Shown here: positions 23,148 through 30,299 of the stretch, one piece after another | Layout of the letters: each line of letters begins with the position of its first letter | Numbering within the stretch: the first letter of the stretch is position 1 | From: V1-33 sp964523105 | GTDB lineage: Bacteria; Verrucomicrobiota; Verrucomicrobiia; Verrucomicrobiales; V1-33 | Direction of reading: 5' to 3' | Assembly: GCA_964523105.1 (NCBI GenBank) | Contig: CAZFZN010000024.1 | Coordinates: 1-64,000, forward strand | Length of the DNA stretch: 64,000 nt | Notes under the pieces: generated by a model | Told to the model about the DNA's origin: nothing | Database searches by the model: none | Seen by the model: the letters and a program-made list of their open reading frames with translations, nothing else | Made by a program: the position numbers and the translations under genes

Positions 23148-25507
23148 AGAAATTCCTTGGTGTTGAAGAGCGCGAGCGCGAGGCGCGTCCACGCGGCAGA
23201 GTCCGGTGATTCGGAGGCGAGCAGCGCCGTGCATTCCGCGAGTTCATCCTCCGTCGCCGCGCGCGCGAAGGCGGCGCGGTGCATTTGCTGAATGCGCTGC
23301 GGCACATCGCCGGGCGTGGAAACCATGCGGCGGCCCCAGTATTCCGCGAGCGACAGAACCATCGGATCGTTCATCATGGCGAGCGCCTGCGCGGGGACGT
23401 TGGAGACGTTGCGGCGCGTGAAACTCGTCACCGGCGCGGGCTGGTCGAAGACGGCGAGGAAAGCGTCAGGGTAATTGCGGCGCGTGCTGAGATAGAGACT
23501 CCGGCGGCCCTGACCGTCGGGCGCGCCGTTTTCGTAGCGGTCGATGGTATTGGTGAAAAACTTTGCGCGGGCGCGCGCGGGCACGGCGGGGCCTCCAGGG
23601 GTGCGGTCGAGCCGGCCGGAGACGGCGAGCATGGCGTCACGAATCTCCTCGGCCTCGAGGCGGCGGAGGGGAAAACGGGCCAGCAGGCGGTTGTCAGGGT
23701 CGCGGCTGTCGGACGGCGCGTTCGAGGCACGGCGCCATGCCTGCGTGAGGATCAGTTCCCGAATGAACGGCTTCAACCGCCCGCGGTGGGTGTGCTGGAG
23801 CCGCCATGCGAGCAGATCGAGCAGTTCCGGCAGGGCCGGCGTATCGCCGAGTTTTCCAAAATCATCCGGCGTGCGGGAGAGGCCTTCGCCAAAAAGCCAG
23901 AGCCAGACGCGATTGGCGGCGACGCGCCAGGTGAGCGGATTGTTTTCCGCGAGCACGGCGTCGGCGAGTTCCCGTCGTCCTGAGCCTGACGTGACGCGGT
24001 GCGCGCCGGCGGTGCTTTCCAGCGCGGTGAGGAAGCGGCGCGGTGCGGGAGCGCCGGGTTTGTTGGCGTCGCCGCGGGTGAAGACCAGCGTGTCGGCGCC
24101 CTTGGCAGGCTCGGCCACGGCGAGGAACCAGTCGGGGCGCGGCAGCGTGGTTTCGATGCGGAGCCATTCCGCGCTGCGCGGCGGGGCATCGCGCGGCAGG
24201 CGGTCGTCGAGCAGTTCCTGCGGCACCGGTGCTTCGTCGTCGTTGCGTGCGGCGACGGCGCGGAGCGCAAAGACCGGACTGCGGCCCTGGCGCATTTCGA
24301 GCGGGCCATCGGCCACGCCGGTCCAGACTTCCACATACGCGCGCTGACCTTTCCAGCGTCCGACCTGAAAGCGGTTCCAGCGCCACTGGCCGTCCTCCGG
24401 GGTGCGGCGCAGGCCGTTGTAGATCGGCTCACGGATCACCTGGAGGTTGGCAACGGACAGGACCATCGTGGCCTCGCGCGCGGCGAGCAGGAGGTCCACG
24501 TTGTCGGTGGTGATGGTGAAATAAGGCGAGCGCACGCGCACCGGCAGGCGACGCGAAAGCGTGCCGCTGCGCAGTGCGCCGCGGGTGATTTCCGCAGCAC
24601 CAACAACGCTCCAGCCGGGCGGAATGCCGTGGGCGAAGTCGGCCATGAGTTCGCCTTCGTTCAACTGCAGCGGCGGCGCCGGCGTCTTGTCAGGCTTGTA
24701 ACCTTCGGCGGCACGAAGCGCGCGAAGTTTTTCCGCGCCCTCACGAAACGCCGCGTCATTGGTCCATGCGCGGTCCATCGGCGTGTGCGCGAGGATTCCA
24801 AACAGCGAGTAATAGTCCCGCTGCGGGATGGGATCGAACTTGTGATCGTGGCAGCGCGCGCAGCCGATGGTGAGGCCGAGAAAGGCTTTGCCGAAAACGT
24901 CGAGTTGGTTGTCGAGCCGGTCGCCTTCGTCGTTCGGCAAATCGACCGGGCTGGTGGCGCTTTCGCCGAGATTCCAAAAGATGGTGCCAGGCAGGCTGTC
25001 GTTGTCGCCGGTGACGGGATGACGGCGCGAAGGCTCCACGAGATCGCCGGCGATGTGTTCGCGGATGAATTGGGGGAGCGGCACGTCCTGATTGAACGAG
25101 CGCACCAGCCAGTCGCGAAAACGCCACGCGCCCGGGATGGCGAAGTCGTATTCGTGGCCCTTGCTGTCGGCGTAGCGGACCACGTCCATCCAATGCCGCG
25201 CCCAGCGCTCGCCGTAGTGCGGACTGGCGAGCAAACCGTCCACGGCGGCGGCGAAAGCGGCTTCATCGCGAATGCCCGCGGCGACGTCCGGCTCCGGCGG
25301 CAGACCTGTCAGGGCGAAGGCGGCGCGGCGCGCGAGGACGTGCCAGTCCGCCATCGGCGCCGGGCTGATTCCTGCTTTATCCTGCGCAGCGCGCAGCAGG
25401 GAATCCACGGTCTCCGACTCCCCCGGCTGGCGCACCGGCTGCAGCGACCAGTGTTCCGCCGCAGAAATCGCAGACGTGCAGGCAAGGATGAGCAGGGGAC
25501 GGAGCAT
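23135..25507 (-). CDS. DUF1549/DUF1553 domain protein with a CxxCH heme-like motif
   Basis: This encodes 790 residues with a signal peptide (MLRPLLILACTSAISAA). A DUF1549 domain lies at about 45-260 (FALTGLPPEPD, PHYGERWARHWMDVVRYADS, GCARCHDHKFDPIPQRDYY). Cys216-x-x-Cys219-His220 could bind heme c, a known feature of these PSD1 proteins. A middle beta domain (about 265-430) precedes DUF1553 (about 490-760: NPLTWRVAANRVWLWLFGEG, RRLEAEEIRDAMLAVSGRLD, YLSTRRNYPDAFLAVFDQP). The separate N-terminal cytochrome-C domain often fused in PSD1 proteins is absent. It is paired with the DUF1501 gene downstream. Proposed roles involve polysaccharide or sulfated-glycan processing, but evidence in the family is thin. 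Confidence 0.93.
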   Translation of the reverse strand: MLRPLLILACTSAISAAEHWSLQPVRQPGESETVDSLLRAAQDKAGISPAPMADWHVLARRAAFALTGLPPEPDVAAGIRDEAAFAAAVDGLLASPHYGERWARHWMDVVRYADSKGHEYDFAIPGAWRFRDWLVRSFNQDVPLPQFIREHIAGDLVEPSRRHPVTGDNDSLPGTIFWNLGESATSPVDLPNDEGDRLDNQLDVFGKAFLGLTIGCARCHDHKFDPIPQRDYYSLFGILAHTPMDRAWTNDAAFREGAEKLRALRAAEGYKPDKTPAPPLQLNEGELMADFAHGIPPGWSVVGAAEITRGALRSGTLSRRLPVRVRSPYFTITTDNVDLLLAAREATMVLSVANLQVIREPIYNGLRRTPEDGQWRWNRFQVGRWKGQRAYVEVWTGVADGPLEMRQGRSPVFALRAVAARNDDEAPVPQELLDDRLPRDAPPRSAEWLRIETTLPRPDWFLAVAEPAKGADTLVFTRGDANKPGAPAPRRFLTALESTAGAHRVTSGSGRRELADAVLAENNPLTWRVAANRVWLWLFGEGLSRTPDDFGKLGDTPALPELLDLLAWRLQHTHRGRLKPFIRELILTQAWRRASNAPSDSRDPDNRLLARFPLRRLEAEEIRDAMLAVSGRLDRTPGGPAVPARARAKFFTNTIDRYENGAPDGQGRRSLYLSTRRNYPDAFLAVFDQPAPVTSFTRRNVSNVPAQALAMMNDPMVLSLAEYWGRRMVSTPGDVPQRIQQMHRAAFARAATEDELAECTALLASESPDSAAWTRLALALFNTKEFLWIE

Positions 25508-25593
25508 GGACCTGCGTTACCTAAGATGGAACCGGTGTCCAGCATTCCCCGTAAGCGCGGGGAACCGGATGGCGCGGGCGGATGGCACCGGAC

Positions 25594-26358
25594 TTACTCG
25601 AGGACTTCCGATCCCTCGTATTCCCTGACTTCGCCAGCGCCGGGTGTCGTGCCGTCGAGAGCCGGGATTTCATCCGCCGGCAGGATTTGCGGGAGAATTT
25701 CCGCCCACCATGCGGCGCGGTCCATCTCATCCTTCACCAGCGCCGTTTGCTGTTCAGGATCGAGAATGGACATGATTTCCTCCAGCGGATCGGTGGTTTT
25801 GGCAGGAACAGGGTCGGCTGCCGGTGCGTCCTCGACCGGCTGTGTTTTGGCCGGGCTGTCGGTGCCGGGAAGATAGAGCCCGGGCACTTTCTCAGTGCGT
25901 TTGCCGGCGGCTGCGGCATCGGCGGGGATGAGCATTTCCGGCGACCAGTGGCGCGAGTGTCTGGCGAGAGTTTGGAAAACCTTGTCCTGCTGCTCTTCGG
26001 TAAGGTTCAGCAGTCTCACGAGACGCTGCAGTTCGCGGTTGGCCTCCTGCTCGACTTTGGCGGCGCGGGCCTCAAGCGGCAGGGGAGTGTCAGGGCGGGC
26101 CGCCGCTACGGGAAGCGGAAGGCGTGCGGTGCCCATTTTTCCTGCCGGGCCGGATTCATCGGCGCGTGTGTTTCCCGAAAGCGCAGTTGATGAAGATTCC
26201 GTCCCGTGCGCGCGCGGAACGGAGGCGGCAGTGCGCGCTGGCACCGGCGTTTTGGAGGCAGGCGGCGCTATCTCTTTGCCGCCTGAAAATGTCAGATAAG
26301 CCGCCACGGCGGCAGTGCCGGCGATGGATAGCGTGATGATGTAAGACCGGGGGGACAT
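25594..26358 (-). CDS. single-span membrane protein with LTEEQ motif, unknown function
   Basis: This encodes 254 residues. One N-terminal membrane helix (SYIITLSIAGTAAVAAYLTF, about 4-24) is followed by a Ser/Ala/Pro-rich linker to about 90. A helical segment (EARAAKVEQEANRELQRLVR, then LNLTEEQQDKVFQTLARHSR) resembles the LTxxQ motif of CpxP/Spy/CnrX-like periplasmic proteins. A second helical patch sits near 200 (EIMSILDPEQQTALVKDEMD). The start is 6 bp after the stop of the similar gene at 26365, so it is the fourth member of the sigma-factor cluster. A role in envelope sensing is inferred from that context only. Confidence 0.75.
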   Translation of the reverse strand: MSPRSYIITLSIAGTAAVAAYLTFSGGKEIAPPASKTPVPARTAASVPRAHGTESSSTALSGNTRADESGPAGKMGTARLPLPVAAARPDTPLPLEARAAKVEQEANRELQRLVRLLNLTEEQQDKVFQTLARHSRHWSPEMLIPADAAAAGKRTEKVPGLYLPGTDSPAKTQPVEDAPAADPVPAKTTDPLEEIMSILDPEQQTALVKDEMDRAAWWAEILPQILPADEIPALDGTTPGAGEVREYEGSEVLE

Positions 26359-26364
26359 GGTTGC

Positions 26365-26826
26365 TCAGAGCCCGCTGAGGGCCGGTGGGGGCTGGTCGCC
26401 GATGATGTCTTTGAACTTCTCGATGATGTGCTGGCGCAATTGATCGCGGCGGAGTTTCAGGCGGGCCTTTTGAGGGTCGGAAAGACCGGCTTCGCGGGCG
26501 AGAGTATCGTGAGCTTCCAGTAAGCGGAGGTGAATTTTGAAGGTGGCCTGGCGCTTGTCTTCAAAAATGGCCCGGGCGGGACCGGCGATGGCGCGGCGGA
26601 CACTATCCGTCTGTTCCGGTGTGAGGTCGAAATCTTTTTGCAGGGCCAGCGCTGTATTCTCGATCCACTGTCCGGCGCCGGGTTCGGCCGATTCCTTCAC
26701 TGCCGGCACGTTGTCTTGGGCTGCGGCGGAATGTTTCCCCCACCGGTAGCCGGCTGCCACGCCGGAGCCGAACAGCACCGCGAGCGAGGCGGTGATGGGG
26801 CCGTAGCGCTTGAGATAATATTTCAC
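26365..26826 (-). CDS. membrane-anchored LTxxQ-like periplasmic sensor protein
   Basis: This encodes 153 residues with a GTG start at 26826. The GTGA overlap with the preceding gene's stop (26823-26825) decides this start. One membrane helix (about 8-24, GPITASLAVLFGSGVAAGYR) precedes a helical periplasmic domain containing FDLTPEQTDSVRRAIAG and LREAGLSDPQK-type sequence with many Arg and Lys. This resembles CnrX/ZraP/CpxP-type LTxxQ proteins, which sense metals or misfolded protein. It sits in a sigma - small membrane protein - sensor order that resembles the cnrH-cnrY-cnrX logic. Identity as a sensor is inferred; metal ligands cannot be assigned by eye. Confidence 0.72.
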   Translation of the reverse strand: MKYYLKRYGPITASLAVLFGSGVAAGYRWGKHSAAAQDNVPAVKESAEPGAGQWIENTALALQKDFDLTPEQTDSVRRAIAGPARAIFEDKRQATFKIHLRLLEAHDTLAREAGLSDPQKARLKLRRDQLRQHIIEKFKDIIGDQPPPALSGL

Positions 26827-27125
26827 CGGGGAGCAAGGTTCGGAGTTTCCACGCCGGGGACGCTCAACGGGTGGGCATCGGGCGGCGCAGGATGGGGAAG
26901 GGCGGCGACGATAGCCGCGATTATCAGTCCGGCAACTGCCGCGATGAGCGACCAGCGGCACCACAGGCGAAAAGTTTCATTCCGGCGAAGTTCGGCCCAT
27001 TTCGAGGCCAGACGGGACGCGAAACCCGGAGGAGGAGCGGCCGCGGTCGGAACCGGCTCCGAGTCCCCGCGCTGGCGGGCGGCGGAGACGAGGCGTTCCC
27101 AGGGATTGTCGGTGGAGGGGTTCAT
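26823..27125 (-). CDS. small single-span membrane protein, candidate anti-sigma factor
   Basis: This encodes 100 residues. The N-terminal cytoplasmic part (about 1-55, PWERLVSAARQRGD ... WAELRRNETFRLW) is followed by one membrane helix (about 57-78, SLIAAVAGLIIAAIVAAL) and a short Pro-rich periplasmic tail. The ATG at 27125 overlaps the sigma factor stop by four bases (ATGA), so translation is coupled. Position, size and topology fit an anti-sigma factor that tethers the ECF sigma at the membrane, but there is no zinc-finger (HxxxCxxC) motif, so this remains inference. Confidence 0.7.
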   Translation of the reverse strand: MNPSTDNPWERLVSAARQRGDSEPVPTAAAPPPGFASRLASKWAELRRNETFRLWCRWSLIAAVAGLIIAAIVAALPHPAPPDAHPLSVPGVETPNLAPR

Positions 27126-27712
27126 CGCTTTCCGGAGGATTCGAGGCGTTTGAGGGTTTCGTTGAGTTTACGGCGCGCGCGCATGGCCGTCACTTTGATT
27201 TTGCTGGCGCCCCAGCCGGTCAGTTCAGTGATTTCCTGCACCGACTTTTGCTCCATATCCAGCAGACGCAGCACGGTCTGCTCGGTTGCATTGAGAGTGG
27301 CGAGAAGTTTTTCCACCACCTCACTGCCGTCGGAGTCGCGGGGTGCGTCCGCCTGATCACCGCCGGAGAAGGTGTTTTCGAGGAAGGCGGCCTCGTCTTC
27401 GCTGAGGTCGGCGAAGCGCACCTCCGGGCGCGACTTTTGACGGCGGAGGCGGTCGTAGCAGGCATTGACCGCGATGCGCGCCACCCAGTGCGTCAGCGGC
27501 TGGTCGCCGCGCCAGGTTTCCAGCCTGCTGAACACCTTCATAAATATATCCTGCGAGATGTCCTGTTCGTCTGTGGCGCGCGGCAGGTGACTGCGCACGA
27601 TGCGCATGACGTGAGTGTAGAGCTGCTCCACCATCGTGGCCGCCGCCTCCTGGTCACCGGCGAGCACACGGGCCGCCAGCGCGGGCCAGTCGGTTTCGGA
27701 AGGGGGGTCCAT
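27122..27712 (-). CDS. ECF-type RNA polymerase sigma factor
   Basis: This encodes 196 residues. Region 2 is at about 25-95 (LYTHVMRIVRSHLPRATDEQ, DISQDIFMKVFSRLETWRGD, HWVARIAVNACYDRLRRQKS) and region 4 at about 135-190 (LLATLNATEQTVLRLLDMEQ, then SVQEITELTGWGASKIKVTA). This is the classical two-region ECF architecture, with a Glu/Asp-rich linker. It heads a cluster of overlapping genes (ATGA, then GTGA) encoding small membrane proteins with LTxxQ-like motifs, and probably directs polymerase to envelope-stress or metal-response promoters. An autoregulated promoter is expected in the repeat-containing gap upstream (27713-27832), but I could not identify one. Confidence 0.93.
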   Translation of the reverse strand: MDPPSETDWPALAARVLAGDQEAAATMVEQLYTHVMRIVRSHLPRATDEQDISQDIFMKVFSRLETWRGDQPLTHWVARIAVNACYDRLRRQKSRPEVRFADLSEDEAAFLENTFSGGDQADAPRDSDGSEVVEKLLATLNATEQTVLRLLDMEQKSVQEITELTGWGASKIKVTAMRARRKLNETLKRLESSGKR

Positions 27713-27715
27713 GGA

Positions 27716-27831
27716 AATGAAGAAGGCAGAATGAGGAATGAAGAGACCTCAGGCTGCAGGAATGAATTCTATCCGAATCACTGAACCCGCAGCATCACGC
27801 CGATTTTTCATCCTCCATTCTTCCTTCTGCA
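27716..27831. repeat. imperfect inverted repeat (AGAAGG-N-AGAATG type)
   Basis: The left end reads ATGAAGAAGGCAGAATG and the reverse complement of the right end reads ATGCAGAAGGAAGAATG, continuing for about 29 bases per arm with about three quarters matching. It fills the gap between the sigma gene start and the stop of the gene at 27833 and is non-coding. Confidence 0.65.
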
Positions 27832-27832
27832 T

Positions 27833-28879
27833 TCAAAAAGACGGTCCCTGCGGTGCGGGGCGCACGGTCGCCTGGAGGCCGGCTTCTTTTTTTGCCTTCA
27901 CGACCGCGACCTTCATGCCGCGCTCCTGGACGAACCCGATGGTGCCGGTGACATTGTACCAGCCCATTTCGACGTAATCCGGCGCCGCTCCGTCGAACAC
28001 CACGGGAATGCTGTAAGGCCGCGCGTCCGCCGCGCAGCAGGTGACCTGCATGGTGAAGACGCGCAGATGCCCGGGGCCGGGGTTCAGTTCGTCCTTAACC
28101 ACCTGACCGGTGGTGACGACCGGCTGGCCCTCCATCACCGCCGCATATTCCGGATCGCCGCCCATGTAGTGCAGGTTCACCACGCTGATGGGGAAATTGC
28201 CGTCGTTGTCGGGCTTGAGATACTCCTTCACCTTTTCCAGCGTCAGGCCGCCGGCGGAGGCTTTGGCGAGTTCCGGATTCACCTGCTTGAGCCGCTCCGC
28301 GCTGTTCCGGTCGGCACTGTAGGCGCTGGCTTTGTATTGAATGTAGCGGCTGGAAAGCTGATCGGGCGTGAACATGGCGGCGGCGGCCAGCGAGCCTGAC
28401 AGTACCAGCAGAGTGAGCGCGCGGCCGGCCACGCTGCCTTCGTGCGAGTGAAAGCGCGGCTCCGCGTCTTCGGCCGTGTCGGCGGGACCGTGGTCGTGCC
28501 CGCAGTCCACTTCGCGCCGCCGCGTGAGCCAGTTGAACAGCCCCATGACGATGAGCCCGAGTCCGCCGCACAGCGCGAGCCCCTTGAACCATCCGGTCAC
28601 GTAAGGCGTCTGCGGATTGCGTCCGTCAATGCGCCCGCTGGCCACGAAATAGCACATCACCGCGCCGATCATGATGAGCACCACGCCCTGCAGGCAGGCG
28701 AAGAATCCGCGCGTCCATGCATCGTCGCTGTGACGGTGCCCGCAGCATTCGTGCTCGTGCTCGTGCTTGTGCTCATGCGCGTGATCGTGCCCGCAGCACT
28801 CCTGCTTGTGTTCGTGCGCATGCTCATGCCCGCAGCATCCGTGGCCGTGTTCGTGAGTGTGATCGTGTTGATGGCTCAT
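27833..28879 (-). CDS. TIGR03943/DUF1980 (YcgQ-like) membrane protein with His/Cys-rich N-terminal tail
   Basis: This encodes 348 residues. Residues 1-52 are an extreme metal-binding tail: alternating HEH runs broken by three CCGH modules (GHGCCGHEHAHEH, KQECCGHDHAHEH, HECCGHRH). Two membrane helices follow (about 56-78 and 95-115) and a third near 155. A second His patch CGHDHG lies near 127. The C-terminal half is the soluble DUF1980 beta domain (VVNLHYMGGDPEYAAVMEGQ, RVFTMQVTCCAADARPYSIP). It is translationally coupled (ATGA overlap) to the permease at 28876, its usual partner. Family pairs are often linked to zinc homeostasis, so metal storage or transport is likely but inferred. Confidence 0.88.
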   Translation of the reverse strand: MSHQHDHTHEHGHGCCGHEHAHEHKQECCGHDHAHEHKHEHEHECCGHRHSDDAWTRGFFACLQGVVLIMIGAVMCYFVASGRIDGRNPQTPYVTGWFKGLALCGGLGLIVMGLFNWLTRRREVDCGHDHGPADTAEDAEPRFHSHEGSVAGRALTLLVLSGSLAAAAMFTPDQLSSRYIQYKASAYSADRNSAERLKQVNPELAKASAGGLTLEKVKEYLKPDNDGNFPISVVNLHYMGGDPEYAAVMEGQPVVTTGQVVKDELNPGPGHLRVFTMQVTCCAADARPYSIPVVFDGAAPDYVEMGWYNVTGTIGFVQERGMKVAVVKAKKEAGLQATVRPAPQGPSF

Positions 28880-29892
28880 GGTTTGGCGGGAGTTGGGATT
28901 TCAAAAACATGCCCCATGGCGAAGCTGGCGAGGTAGCAGGCAAGGAACAGACCGAGTCCGAGCCAGAGCACCACGCGCGGCTTGAGCACAGTGGAATAAA
29001 GCAGGATCAGCTTCATGTCGAACATAGGCCCGAAAGTCAAAAACGCCAGCTTGGCCGTGGCGGGAAATACGGCGTCCTGAGCGATGACGAAGGCGTCCGT
29101 GGTGCTGCACAGGCTGAGCACGAAGGCCACCAACATGAGCACCGGCGCGGCCAGCCAGTAGTTCTGCGCCAGCGACTGAATGCCGCCCTGCAGATCCGGC
29201 TTGTAGAGCATCTGCGTTTTCAGCAGTGCGGCGATGGCCACGCCGATAATGAAGTAGAGCGCCACATCGAGAAAGTCGCGCTGTGTCGCCCGCATCATGC
29301 GCAGAATGCCGGCGCCCGGCGGCTGCGGTTCCGTTGCGGCCGGGACCTCCTTCCGGTCTGCGGCGCGTTTCACATCGTCGAGCACATGGCCCCGCAGGAG
29401 CGACTGCACCGGCAGCCGCGACAGCACAAAGCCCGCCGCCACCGCGATGACAAATCCCACCCCGAGCCGCGACAGCAGCATCGCCTCCGGCTCCCGCCCC
29501 TGAAAGGCCGCCCACGTGCTCAGCGCAGTGATCGGATTCACAATCGGCGACGCCAGCATGTAAGTCATCGCACAGCCCACCGGCAGCCCCTTCCGCACCA
29601 GCCGCGCGATCACCGGCACGATGGCGCATTCGCACACCGGAAAGATCAACCCCAGCAGCCCGCTCATGAAAATGGCCACGCCCGCGCGCTTCGGCAGCAT
29701 GCGCTCCATGAGCGACGACGGCAGCCAGGCATCGATCGCTCCCGACACGAGCGATCCCGCGAGAATGAACGGCAGCCCCTCGAGGAGGATCGCTAAGAAC
29801 TCGAACCAAAAATCGCCTGATGAACTGGGGTCGGGAATGGGCACGGGAAGGAATTTGGGCGCGACTATGGGAAGTCCTGACGCGGGTGACAA
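28876..29892 (-). CDS. permease of the DUF318/YraQ (YcgR-like) family
   Basis: This encodes 338 residues with about eight membrane helices. Family landmarks are FLAILLEGLPFILAGSLVSG, the motif FPVCECAIVPVIARL near 95, GLPVGCAMTYMLASPIVNPI, and in the second half SLCSTTDAFVIAQ. The conserved CEC and Pro-rich elements are typical of these permeases, which occur with a TIGR03943 partner. The substrate is not established for the family; the His/Cys-rich partner protein encoded next (4-bp overlap) suggests a divalent metal. It lies downstream of the small membrane protein at 29925 with a 32-bp gap, so it may share its transcript. Confidence 0.88.
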   Translation of the reverse strand: MSPASGLPIVAPKFLPVPIPDPSSSGDFWFEFLAILLEGLPFILAGSLVSGAIDAWLPSSLMERMLPKRAGVAIFMSGLLGLIFPVCECAIVPVIARLVRKGLPVGCAMTYMLASPIVNPITALSTWAAFQGREPEAMLLSRLGVGFVIAVAAGFVLSRLPVQSLLRGHVLDDVKRAADRKEVPAATEPQPPGAGILRMMRATQRDFLDVALYFIIGVAIAALLKTQMLYKPDLQGGIQSLAQNYWLAAPVLMLVAFVLSLCSTTDAFVIAQDAVFPATAKLAFLTFGPMFDMKLILLYSTVLKPRVVLWLGLGLFLACYLASFAMGHVFEIPTPAKP

Positions 29893-29924
29893 GTGCAGGG
29901 AACAGCCCGCGGGACGGCGGTTTT

Positions 29925-30290
29925 TCAGAATTCATCGGGGTGCAGGTGCCTCCGGGGCGGCAGGCGGCGATAGAACCAGACCGCGGCACAGATGATCAGC
30001 CAGAGCATCAGATTCAGCACCACGGCGTCCCCTTCGAGGCGCAACTGCCATGCACCGGATGCGGGATTACGGTCAATGGTAGTGGCCTTAAGCGGATAAC
30101 CCAGCCTCAAGCGGTGCCACTTCTCCAAACCATCCACACGGACTCCGTTATCCAGCTCCCAGCCCGCGCTTGTCCAGGGAGCAAGACGGGAAGTCCACAG
30201 GTTTCTCTGGTATCCTTGAACAGTATCCTTGGCCGGCAGAAATAGAGCCGCTGCCAGCAGGACGGAGAGGATAATTTTAGATTTGCGCAT
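29925..30290 (-). CDS. small membrane protein, unknown function
   Basis: This encodes 121 residues with a signal or first membrane helix at about 5-20 (KIILSVLLAAALFLPA), a periplasmic loop rich in Trp and Arg (NLWTSRLAPWTSAGWELDNG), and a second helix at about 90-107 (VVLNLMLWLIICAAVWFY) followed by a short basic tail. I know no family. It sits 9 bp after the giant CotH gene and 32 bp before the permease, all on the minus strand. Function cannot be inferred. Confidence 0.65.
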   Translation of the reverse strand: MRKSKIILSVLLAAALFLPAKDTVQGYQRNLWTSRLAPWTSAGWELDNGVRVDGLEKWHRLRLGYPLKATTIDRNPASGAWQLRLEGDAVVLNLMLWLIICAAVWFYRRLPPRRHLHPDEF

Positions 30291-30299
30291 TTGGCTGGA

